Assembly (NCBI GenBank): GCA_027486835.1
Contig: JAIXOJ010000026.1
Coordinates: 1 to 37,315, forward strand
Direction of reading: 5' to 3'
DNA from: Chitinophagaceae bacterium
GTDB lineage: Bacteria > Bacteroidota > Bacteroidia > Chitinophagales > Chitinophagaceae
Length of the DNA: 37,315 nucleotides
The notes under the pieces are model-generated. The model was given only the letters and a program-made list of their open reading frames with translations, searched no databases and was not told the DNA's origin. Below are positions 14,923 through 21,897 of this stretch, piece after piece. Numbering within the stretch: position 1 is the first letter of the stretch; every line of letters starts with the position of its first letter. Both the position numbers and the translations under genes were made by a program.

Positions 14923-16911
14923 ATGCTCCATTGCCGTATCTATTTTTCATCACAATTCTGGTGGATTGTACTACTATTATTCTTTAGTTTCCAGCAAAGA
15001 ATAATAGCGCAACACCCTTTTGAGTCAGCATCAATAAAACGTCAAATTGCTATCAATGGCTGTGCTGGGAAAGGATATGAAGATACTAGCTGTATCTTGC
15101 TTTTATGCAAACTAAGCAGGTGCTACTACTCTTCCAGTGCAGATAGTATGCGGATAACTGCCGAGAAAGCTTTGGCATTGTCGGAGAAAATGGAGTTTGG
15201 CCTTGGACAAACAGAAGCACTTAGGATGTTGGCAGCCAGTAGTGATTTAAAAGGAGATTTACCTAACCAATTCAAGTATTTAAAAGCGGCCCTTTCATTA
15301 GCAGAAAAACTGAATAAATCTGAACAGATAGCCAAAATTAGTTCTAACCTTGGCGGTTATTTTATACAAATTGAACAATATAACGAAGCAGAAAAATGCT
15401 CAAAAAGAGCATTATCCATATATCAGCAACTGGCGATGGCAACTTCTGTAATGGGAGAATTATCCAATCTAGGTGATGTTTATTTTTACAAAAAAAATAT
15501 TGATAGTGCCCGAATGTATCAATTACAAGCACAGACACTGGCACACCAGAAAGGAGATGCTTATTCGGAGGCATTTATATCTTCGGCTTTGGGGAAATTG
15601 GATTTTGCACAACAACAGTATCGTGCTGCGCTTCAAAAATTTAGCGCTGCCAACAGCTATTACTATAAAAACAAAGATCAACTAGGGATATGTCAAACTG
15701 GTTTATTAATGGGGCAATGTCTTGATGCATTAAAGATATACGACGAAGCTATTCAAACAACGAAGCCTGCATTTAGCTATGCCAAATTACATGGGTTAAA
15801 GAAAGAAATAAAGGAAGGCGCAAAAATTTTGTCCAACTCCTATGAACAAAAAGGAGACGTTAAAGCTGCATTCGCCTATCTGAAAATACATAAGCTATAT
15901 ACAGACAGTTTATATAGTGAAGAAACCATCAAAAAGAACTATGAAATTGCTGCCAAATATGAATATGCTACAAGAGAAAAACAACTAGAAACGGAACATC
16001 AGCGCAAAAGCTTACTAGTTCAAAGCCAATTGAACACGCAACGACTAGAAACTATACTTGCATTGGTATCTACGCTACTAGTGTTGATTATTGCAACATT
16101 GCTGTATTTCAGCAGAGCATCTAAAATAAAATTGAACGAAAGTTTAGAACAAAAAAACAATGAAATAGAACAACAAAAAGAGATACTGGTGCAGCAATCA
16201 AAGGCACTACAAGTAAACAATCAGTTTAAGGATAAATTATTCTCCATTGTATCTCATGACATTAAAAGCCCACTCAATTCTTTAAAAATGTTGCTATCGA
16301 TGATGCAGGCAAAAAGGATGTCGGAGGAGGATGCCAACAAGCTTATGACCATGCTTCAAAAACAAATAGCAACCACGACAGAACTAGTTTCAACACTTTT
16401 CGGGTGGGCAAAAAGTCAATTGGAAGGTTTTAGGGTACAACCAACCTTACTATATATCTCTGCAATTGTGGACGAAGTGGCTGCTCCTTTGCTACCATCT
16501 ATAACTGAGAAACAACTACGCTTTAGCAATCAAATAAAAACCGCCATTCAAGGTTATGCCGACAAAGACATGCTGCAAACTATCATCAGAAATTTATTGA
16601 GTAATGCCATAAAATTCTGTCATCCAGGGGATTCCGTTACTATAAAAGCCAGAGAGGTATCCTCTATGCTTGAGGTTACGGTATCTGACACTGGCGTAGG
16701 AATACCAGCTGCTATTATGCAAAAAATTCAAAACCAAGAATCTATTACCACTGTGGGCACACTAAAAGAAAAGGGAACTGGACTAGGTTTGTTGCTATGC
16801 AAAGAATTTGTAGAAAAAAATGGGGGTACTTTTCATGTTAATAGTACCGAGGGTAAAGGCAGTGATTTTGTTTTTACCCTTCCCGCTGCAATGGAAAATG
16901 AAACATTGTGA
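14923..16911 (+). CDS. TPR-containing membrane sensor histidine kinase
   Basis: The protein has 662 residues. The N-terminal hydrophobic segment (WWIVLLLFFSFQQRIIAQ) is a signal peptide or anchor, followed by a periplasmic TPR solenoid (~60-345; LSNLGDVYFYKKNIDSARMY and similar). A transmembrane helix spans ~375-397 (ALVSTLLVLIIATLLYF), then a coiled coil (SLEQKNNEIEQQKEILVQQS) and the kinase core: His445 in FSIVSHDIKSPLNS, N box NLLSNAIKFCHPGD, G1 DTGVGIP and G2 GTGLGLLLCKEF. There is no receiver or DNA-binding domain, and the partner regulator is not adjacent; the receiver-Crp protein at 12366 is the nearest candidate. The input signal is unknown. Confidence 0.92.
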   Translation: MLHCRIYFSSQFWWIVLLLFFSFQQRIIAQHPFESASIKRQIAINGCAGKGYEDTSCILLLCKLSRCYYSSSADSMRITAEKALALSEKMEFGLGQTEALRMLAASSDLKGDLPNQFKYLKAALSLAEKLNKSEQIAKISSNLGGYFIQIEQYNEAEKCSKRALSIYQQLAMATSVMGELSNLGDVYFYKKNIDSARMYQLQAQTLAHQKGDAYSEAFISSALGKLDFAQQQYRAALQKFSAANSYYYKNKDQLGICQTGLLMGQCLDALKIYDEAIQTTKPAFSYAKLHGLKKEIKEGAKILSNSYEQKGDVKAAFAYLKIHKLYTDSLYSEETIKKNYEIAAKYEYATREKQLETEHQRKSLLVQSQLNTQRLETILALVSTLLVLIIATLLYFSRASKIKLNESLEQKNNEIEQQKEILVQQSKALQVNNQFKDKLFSIVSHDIKSPLNSLKMLLSMMQAKRMSEEDANKLMTMLQKQIATTTELVSTLFGWAKSQLEGFRVQPTLLYISAIVDEVAAPLLPSITEKQLRFSNQIKTAIQGYADKDMLQTIIRNLLSNAIKFCHPGDSVTIKAREVSSMLEVTVSDTGVGIPAAIMQKIQNQESITTVGTLKEKGTGLGLLLCKEFVEKNGGTFHVNSTEGKGSDFVFTLPAAMENETL

Positions 16912-16938
16912 CTAAATGCTTTTTGATTACATGTAATG

Positions 16939-17065
16939 AACCTCACCCCTACCCCGCTCCGAGGGAGAGGGAACTGGAATGATTGGCTGGAATAGCCTTA
17001 AGGATATTTTTACCCTGTGTTTTTTGGGATAATGGCCTAGTTTTTTTATTAGTCTGCATTTGTGA
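16939..17065 (+). repeat. Dispersed repeat, copy C (upstream of CDP-sugar operon)
   Basis: The core CCTCACCCCTACCCC is followed by GAGGGAGAGGGAACTGGAAT and GATTGGCTGGAATA, then a T-rich tail ending with TAGTCTGCATTT. The GATTGGCTGGAATA part is shared only with copy D at 19764, making C and D the most similar pair. Confidence 0.85.
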
Positions 17066-17335
17066 AACAGCGACTGTAAAGGAAATTTGTGCTACTAGAA
17101 CAAGAACTTTCACGCACCAAAATCTTACTTAACATGGTTAACAATTTGCATTTAAAAGACAATAAATTATCTTTTAATTACAATAAAATACAGTTAATCC
17201 CTTTTGCATGCACAAGAGCAGTAAATACCATAATTGATTCAAAAAAACAACTATGTACATTAGTTTACCCCCATCTAGGTTTGAACCCGGAAGCTATGTT
17301 CTAAATACAACTAGATTTGGCGGCATTTGAAAAAT
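17066..17335. other. Leader region of the CDP-sugar operon
   Basis: About 270 bp between repeat copy C and rfbF. TAGGTTTG at 17276-17283 matches the -7 consensus and would start transcription about 46 nt before the ATG, though no TTTG -33 box is evident. A 71-codon frame (17089-17304) starting with GTG has no family resemblance. No other feature is seen. Confidence 0.4.
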
Positions 17336-18112
17336 ATGAAAGTTGTAATTTTTGCAGGGGGATTAGGTACTAGAATTTCAGAAGAAACGGACACACGGCC
17401 TAAGCCGATGGTGGAAATAGGTGGCAAACCAATTCTATGGCATATTATGAAGGGTTATGCCGCTTATGGGTATCATGAATTTATTATTTGCTTGGGGTAT
17501 AAAGGATACATTATTAAGGAGTATTTCATGCACTATTTCTTACACAATTCGGATATTACCATTGATGTAGCCAATAATCAAATGGAAGTGCATGGTACCA
17601 ACTCAGAAAACTTTAAAGTAACGCTCGTAGAAACTGGGGCTACTACAAAAACGGCGGGGAGACTCAAAAAAGTACAGCAATACCTAGTTAACGAACCCTT
17701 TATGCTTACTTATGGGGATGGGGTTGCCGACATAAACATTCATGAACTTGTTGCATTTCACCAAAAACATGGTAGGCTGGCCACTGTTACGGCAGTTGCG
17801 CTTGAGGCAAGATTTGGGGGTATGGAATTGAATGAATCGGGGGTGGTGACAGCCTTTAGGGAAAAATCGAAGGATGAAAGCAAATGGATTAATGCTGGAT
17901 TTTTTGTATTGCAACCAGAGGTTTTTACCTACTTAGAAGGTGATATGGAAGAAATGATGTGGGAGGATGCCCCGCTAGAGCAATTATCGAAAAACGAAGA
18001 ATTGGTAGCCTTTAATCATTATGGATTTTGGAAATGTATGGATGCATTAAGGGACAAAATAGAACTAGAAACGCTGTGGCAACAAAACAAGGCTTTATGG
18101 AAAAAATGGTAA
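17336..18112 (+). CDS. rfbF: Glucose-1-phosphate cytidylyltransferase
   Basis: From ATG 17336 (the TTG at 17327 adds three residues and is less likely) the protein has 258 residues. It is a nucleotidyltransferase with the GGLGTRISEETDTRPKPMVE nucleotide-binding segment, GGKPILWHIMKGYAAYGYHEF, the metal-binding YGDGVAD and the INAGFFVLQPEVF and WKCMDALRDK segments specific to RfbF. It converts CTP and glucose-1-phosphate to CDP-glucose, the first step towards CDP-linked deoxysugars of surface glycans. Its 3' end overlaps the start of rfbG, indicating cotranscription and translational coupling. Confidence 0.95.
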   Translation: MKVVIFAGGLGTRISEETDTRPKPMVEIGGKPILWHIMKGYAAYGYHEFIICLGYKGYIIKEYFMHYFLHNSDITIDVANNQMEVHGTNSENFKVTLVETGATTKTAGRLKKVQQYLVNEPFMLTYGDGVADINIHELVAFHQKHGRLATVTAVALEARFGGMELNESGVVTAFREKSKDESKWINAGFFVLQPEVFTYLEGDMEEMMWEDAPLEQLSKNEELVAFNHYGFWKCMDALRDKIELETLWQQNKALWKKW

Positions 18113-19182
18113 CAGGAATAGATTTAGCTGCAACTTACCAAGGGAAAAAAGTATTTGTAACCGGACATACAGGATTTAAAGGAGCGTGGCTTTGCGCTTG
18201 GTTGCATACGCTAGGAGCAACCGTGAAAGGCTATGCCCTACCACCGGAATATGGACAAGGATTATTTGAATTGTTGCAAGCTGCTGATAAACTAACGGGG
18301 GTATTTGGGGATATTAGGGACTTAGCTTTATTGAAGCAAGAAATGCTGGCATTCCAGCCAGATTTTGTTTTCCACTTGGCCGCCCAACCCTTGGTGAGGC
18401 GATCGTATGATTTGCCATCGGAGACCTTTGAAGTGAACGTGGCAGGAACCGCCAAAGTGTTAGAAGCTGTAAACGCATTGGAAAAAAAATGTACCACTGT
18501 GGTGATTACTACGGACAAGGTGTATGAAAATAAAGAACAAGATATACTGTACAATGAAAAGGATACGCTGGGCGGATATGACCCATACAGTGCAAGCAAA
18601 GCTTGTACGGAACTGGTGGTCAACAGCTTTAGAAATTCTTTTTTTAATATTACATCTTACCATCAACACCAAAAAGCAATTGCGAGTGTTAGGGCGGGTA
18701 ATGTAATTGGGGGGGGGGATTGGAGCAAAGACAGGATTGTGCCAGATATTGTGCGGTCATTACAATTGAACATGGAGATTGGGGTAAGGAATCCACACTC
18801 TGTACGACCTTGGCAGCATGTATTGGAGCCATTGGGCGGGTATTTATTACTTGGTGGGCTTTTGCACGAGCAACCGAAACAATTTGCCACAGCTTACAAT
18901 TTTGGCCCTCACCCTCAAGACCACTTAACTGTTCAACAACTAGTGGAACAAGCGATTCAGGTATGGGGTAGCGGTGAATGGAAAGACACCTCCTCCCCTA
19001 TGGCGGTACATGAGGCCAACCTGTTAAAACTATCCATAGAAAAAGCGCAAACCCAACTGGGGTGGCAACCTAAACTGGATGCTGCTACTGCCATTTGGTG
19101 GACGATTGATTGGTACAAACAAGCACCGGAAAAAAGATTGGCATACAGTTTTGAGCAAATAAAAAAATATCAATCATTATGA
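18097..19182 (+). CDS. rfbG: CDP-glucose 4,6-dehydratase
   Basis: The start at ATG 18097 (MEKMVTG) or ATG 18106 fits the family; the frame extends back to 18028 but only inside rfbF. The protein has about 361 residues and is an extended SDR with GHTGFKG (23-29), HLAAQPLVRRSY, TTDKVY (138-143), catalytic Tyr164/Lys168 in YSASK and RAGNVIGGGDW. It converts CDP-glucose to CDP-4-keto-6-deoxyglucose using bound NAD. The three glycines 205-207 are encoded by an uninterrupted run of ten G (18709-18718), a possible slippage site. It overlaps rfbF by 16 bp and the following epimerase by 4 bp (ATGA). Confidence 0.95.
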   Translation: MEKMVTGIDLAATYQGKKVFVTGHTGFKGAWLCAWLHTLGATVKGYALPPEYGQGLFELLQAADKLTGVFGDIRDLALLKQEMLAFQPDFVFHLAAQPLVRRSYDLPSETFEVNVAGTAKVLEAVNALEKKCTTVVITTDKVYENKEQDILYNEKDTLGGYDPYSASKACTELVVNSFRNSFFNITSYHQHQKAIASVRAGNVIGGGDWSKDRIVPDIVRSLQLNMEIGVRNPHSVRPWQHVLEPLGGYLLLGGLLHEQPKQFATAYNFGPHPQDHLTVQQLVEQAIQVWGSGEWKDTSSPMAVHEANLLKLSIEKAQTQLGWQPKLDAATAIWWTIDWYKQAPEKRLAYSFEQIKKYQSL

Positions 19183-19727
19183 TTTTTTCGGAATTACCCC
19201 TCAAAGGACTGTATGAAATAACCCTGCAAATATTTGGGGATGATAGGGGTTGGTTTGGAAGAACTTTTTGCAAAAAAGAATTTGCCCAACATGGATTATT
19301 GCAAGAATGGGTGCAAATGAATCATTCCTTCACTGCCAAAAAAGGAACGATAAGAGGGATGCACTTTCAATACCCGCCACATGGGGAAGTAAAAATGGTG
19401 CGTTGCATTGCCGGGGAGGTGTTTGATGTAGTGGTGGACTTGCGGGCTTCATCACCCACGTTTTTACAGTACACTAGTGTGGTGCTGTCCGCAGCGAAAA
19501 GAAACATGATTTATATACCTAAAGGTTTTGCACATGGATTTCAAACATTGAGCGAGGATGCGGAATTGCTGTACCAACACGATGCCTTTTATACCCCTGA
19601 AGCCGAGGGGGGATTGCGATATGATGAACCAAGTGTTAACATTATATGGCCTTATCCTCCTACCGAACTATCGAAACGGGATGAAAACCACCCATTGCTA
19701 GATTTGACTGTGTTTAAGGGGATTTGA
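19179..19727 (+). CDS. RmlC-like nucleotide-sugar 3,5-epimerase (cupin)
   Basis: The protein has 182 residues, the size of dTDP-4-dehydrorhamnose 3,5-epimerases. Visible active-site residues are His62 (RGMHFQ), Lys72 (VKMVRC), Tyr132/Tyr138 (LLYQHDAFYTP) and the FAHGF strand (117-121). The start codon overlaps the rfbG stop (ATGA), so it is part of the CDP-sugar operon. Known RmlC enzymes act on dTDP-4-keto-6-deoxyglucose, but here the local substrate should be the CDP-linked ketosugar. No reductase, C-3 dehydratase (rfbH), aminotransferase or glycosyltransferase follows, so the end product cannot be named; later steps must be encoded elsewhere. Confidence 0.9.
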   Translation: MIFSELPLKGLYEITLQIFGDDRGWFGRTFCKKEFAQHGLLQEWVQMNHSFTAKKGTIRGMHFQYPPHGEVKMVRCIAGEVFDVVVDLRASSPTFLQYTSVVLSAAKRNMIYIPKGFAHGFQTLSEDAELLYQHDAFYTPEAEGGLRYDEPSVNIIWPYPPTELSKRDENHPLLDLTVFKGI

Positions 19728-19763
19728 GGTTTAAAAGAAATAGTTTTTCACGTACATGAAGTT

Positions 19764-19865
19764 GACCTAACCCCAACCCCTCACCGATGGAGAGGGAACT
19801 GGAATGATTGGCTGGAATAGGTTTAAGAATATTTTTATCATTTGTTTATTGCATTCAAGTAGTTA
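19764..19865 (+). repeat. Dispersed repeat, copy D (downstream of CDP-sugar operon)
   Basis: GACCTAACCCCAACCCCTCA, then GGAGAGGGAACTGGAATGAT and TGGCTGGAATA with a T-rich tail. Same orientation as copy C, about 2.8 kb away, so the CDP-sugar operon lies between direct repeats. Confidence 0.85.
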
Positions 19866-20128
19866 ATTATTCTGTGGTTAGCTTTTATAAGAAATTATTT
19901 ACCAGAACGAATTTGGTAAGGATTGGATGGGAACGAAAATTGGATGGGAATGGGGTTATTGGGTGGATGTGGGTTTGATATAAAAATGCAAAGACATTAT
20001 GATGCAACGTATTGATCTGTAAAGGAAGGTTTGAATCGCTTTTAATGAATCAATTGACCAATTTTTTTTGCAAAAAGCACGAATTATAACAAGAGAAAAC
20101 ATTTTTTTTAAAAAAATGACCGTGATTG
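19866..20128. other. Intergenic stretch without recognised genes
   Basis: An A+T-rich stretch between repeat copy D and the promoter at 20129. A minus-strand frame of 83 codons here has no family resemblance and low-complexity composition. Nothing else is seen. Confidence 0.45.
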
Positions 20129-20157
20129 TTTGTATGTAAATAATCCCCCTATATTTG
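20129..20157 (+). promoter_or_regulatory. Promoter: TTTG-N17-TATATTTG
   Basis: TTTG at 20129-20132 and TATATTTG at 20150-20157 fit the Bacteroidota promoter with 17-bp spacing. Transcription would begin just before the ATG at 20179 and run through the minisatellite into the gene at 20884, supporting the plus strand as the transcribed strand. Confidence 0.6.
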
Positions 20158-20178
20158 CTCTGAATAAAAAAGAGTGAT

Positions 20179-20865
20179 ATGGTGCTGACGATACCAAACC
20201 CATACAAATACTATTCGAGATTTACAAGCAGTGGCGTTGATTTTGTTGCTTTGAGCGGGCAATGGAGGTGGTTTTCTTTATTTTTTATGGAGGTTTTTGG
20301 GCGGGTGTCTTGTTCTTTCCAAAACCTTAATAGCCTGCCATTTAGTAGCAAAAAAGCCTTGTTTTACCCCATTTTTAGCCTAAAACACCCCAAAAAGGGT
20401 ATTATAGTAAATTCCTCAATCATCCTTGAAATTTCATCAACCGTTTTGCTTCGTCGGAATTATGTTGGCATTAAACAGTGTTTTTTAATGGTTGGTCGTT
20501 ACTTATACCACTCCTTTTTTTGCTATGCTTGTTTCCTTTTGGACTTTAAGGCTCTCCTCACTAACTTTAAGGCTCTCCTCACTAACTTTAAGGCTCTCCT
20601 CACTAACTTTAAGGCTCTCCTCACTAACTTTAAGCTTCTCCTCACTAACTTTAAGCCTATCCTCACTAACTTTAAGGCTCTCCTCACAAACTTTAAGCCT
20701 CTCCTCACCAACTTTAAGCCTCTCCTAACTAACTTTAAGGCTCTCCTCACCAACTTTAAGCCTCTCATAACTAACTTTAAGGCTCTCCTTAACTGCTTTG
20801 AAGTTTTTCTAAAGAAAACGACTTCACAAAAAATTATAAATCAACGACTTAATATTAATTTTTAA
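20179..20865 (+). CDS. Possible repeat protein (LLTNFKA heptads), coding status uncertain
   Basis: This 228-codon frame begins at an ATG about 21 bp after a good -7 element and ends 18 bp before the next gene. Residues 1-120 are rich in Phe, Ser and Tyr and match nothing I recognise. Residues ~122-205 are about twelve repeats of seven residues (FKALLTN, with Ala varying to Pro or Leu). Several substitutions among units are silent in this frame (ACT/ACC/ACA, CTC/CTA), which favours translation. Against it, other frames are also open through the 21-bp repeat: a second plus frame encodes LRLSSLT repeats and the minus strand encodes basic LVRRALK repeats. It may instead be a transcribed non-coding leader. 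Confidence 0.4.
   Translation: MVLTIPNPYKYYSRFTSSGVDFVALSGQWRWFSLFFMEVFGRVSCSFQNLNSLPFSSKKALFYPIFSLKHPKKGIIVNSSIILEISSTVLLRRNYVGIKQCFLMVGRYLYHSFFCYACFLLDFKALLTNFKALLTNFKALLTNFKALLTNFKLLLTNFKPILTNFKALLTNFKPLLTNFKPLLTNFKALLTNFKPLITNFKALLNCFEVFLKKTTSQKIINQRLNINF
20543..20794 (+). repeat. Minisatellite: about twelve 21-bp tandem units
   Basis: The unit is ACTTTAAGGCTCTCCTCACT plus A. Units 1-4 (20543-20626) are identical; units 5-11 carry one to a few substitutions each (GCT to CTT or CCT, CTC to ATC or CTA, ACT to ACA or ACC), and unit 12 decays into unique sequence. The period is a multiple of three, so copy-number change would keep any reading frame. There are no spacers, so it is not a CRISPR array. 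The identity of the first units suggests recent expansion at that end. Confidence 0.95.
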
Positions 20866-20883
20866 CCATCTAAATCACCTTTT

Positions 20884-21804
20884 ATGACAGATCCTCAAGT
20901 GGGTAAGTACCGGATGTACTTGATTTTTGCTACATTTTTAACAAATTTCGCTGGATTATTTAAAAAATTGAATCTGATTAAAGCCGGGATTCAACAATTT
21001 ACAACGGCTCATGCCGATTTGATTGCCCTTGTTCCCAACGAAAGTTTTGTGGTGAATGATAGCACGGTGGTAACCCAGACAAAAGCCGACTTATTTGCAG
21101 CTATTAAACAGTCTATTTGGGCTATGACGAAACTGGCAAGCGTATGGGCGGAACTAAATAAGAATACAGCATTGATGGGGACTTTCGGGTATAAGTATTC
21201 GGATATACCTGCTTCTGAACCTGAGTTTGTGGCATTTGCGAAAGCTATTTCTACCGTTTTAATTAAAAATAAGGCGGTGTTGGAGGCTGAGGCGGATATT
21301 GAAGCTACCCAGATTACGGAGTTGGCTTCGCAGATTACTGTGTTTGAGGGTTATATTGGTAAACCTGCTGAGATTATTATTGAGTCTAGCAATATGACCA
21401 CGAGGGTGGCGGATGCTTTTGATGCAGTGGATTCGGCGAAGGAGCAGTTGGTGAAATCTTTGGAGGGGCGTTTTGGGAAGGGTACACCGAACTATAACAA
21501 GGAATTTATGCAGAAGCTGAAAAAAGCTATTAGGATAACCGTACCAAAGCGATACACAGGGATTCGACTTATTTGTAAAAATAAAGTTACCGGTGCATCG
21601 GTGGCCGATGTGGAAGTGGATATTCCTGTTTTGAATAAAAAAATGGTGGGAGATAAAGAGGGTATTGCTTGGTTTCAGTCTGTGAAAACGACTAAGGCTA
21701 TAGCGTATTTGGCGCATCCTGATTTTGAGGCGGCTTCTGTTCCGGTGAAAGCGGAGAAGGGGAAGACGATTGATGTGGTGGTATTTTTGGTGCCGAAGGG
21801 GTAA
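20884..21804 (+). CDS. Unrecognised protein: helical N-terminal part, beta-sandwich-like C-terminal part
   Basis: I do not recognise this 306-residue protein. It has no signal peptide. Residues 1-~215 look mainly helical (GLFKKLNLIKAGIQQFTTAH, LFAAIKQSIWAMTKLASVWA, DAFDAVDSAKEQLVKSLEG). Residues ~225-306 look like an all-beta domain of the carboxypeptidase-regulatory/CNA-B type (GIRLICKNKVTGASVADVEV, then an EGIAWF turn and a closing VVVFLVPKG strand). The N-terminal TFLTNFAGLF resembles the LLTNFKALL repeats of the preceding frame at the protein level, though not in DNA. It starts 18 bp after that frame and lacks its own TAnnTTTG, so both are probably one transcription unit. Function unknown. 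Confidence 0.8.
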   Translation: MTDPQVGKYRMYLIFATFLTNFAGLFKKLNLIKAGIQQFTTAHADLIALVPNESFVVNDSTVVTQTKADLFAAIKQSIWAMTKLASVWAELNKNTALMGTFGYKYSDIPASEPEFVAFAKAISTVLIKNKAVLEAEADIEATQITELASQITVFEGYIGKPAEIIIESSNMTTRVADAFDAVDSAKEQLVKSLEGRFGKGTPNYNKEFMQKLKKAIRITVPKRYTGIRLICKNKVTGASVADVEVDIPVLNKKMVGDKEGIAWFQSVKTTKAIAYLAHPDFEAASVPVKAEKGKTIDVVVFLVPKG

Positions 21805-21897
21805 GGGGTGTAGTTGTTTACTTGAGGGAGAGATGGGAAGTCTTATGGATCGCTAAACTAATATCGCCCTCATCAATCACATAACCATATCAATCAT

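Noticed and set aside
17089-17304. 71-codon plus-strand open frame upstream of rfbF.
   Set aside because: GTG start, no family resemblance, low-complexity AT-rich composition, and it overlaps the probable rfbF promoter.
17262-17325. tRNA-like stretch on the minus strand (AGGTTTGAACCCGG followed by GTTCTAAATACAACTAGA, resembling T and D arms).
   Set aside because: There is no room for an anticodon arm and the stems do not pair properly; TAGGTTTG is better read as a promoter element. It could be a decayed tRNA remnant but evidence is too thin.
19956-20207. 83-codon minus-strand frame upstream of the minisatellite ORF.
   Set aside because: No recognisable domain; its composition looks like translated AT-rich non-coding sequence and it overlaps the plus-strand promoter.
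20543-20794. Possible CRISPR array.
   Set aside because: Units are contiguous 21-bp repeats without spacers and there are no cas genes.
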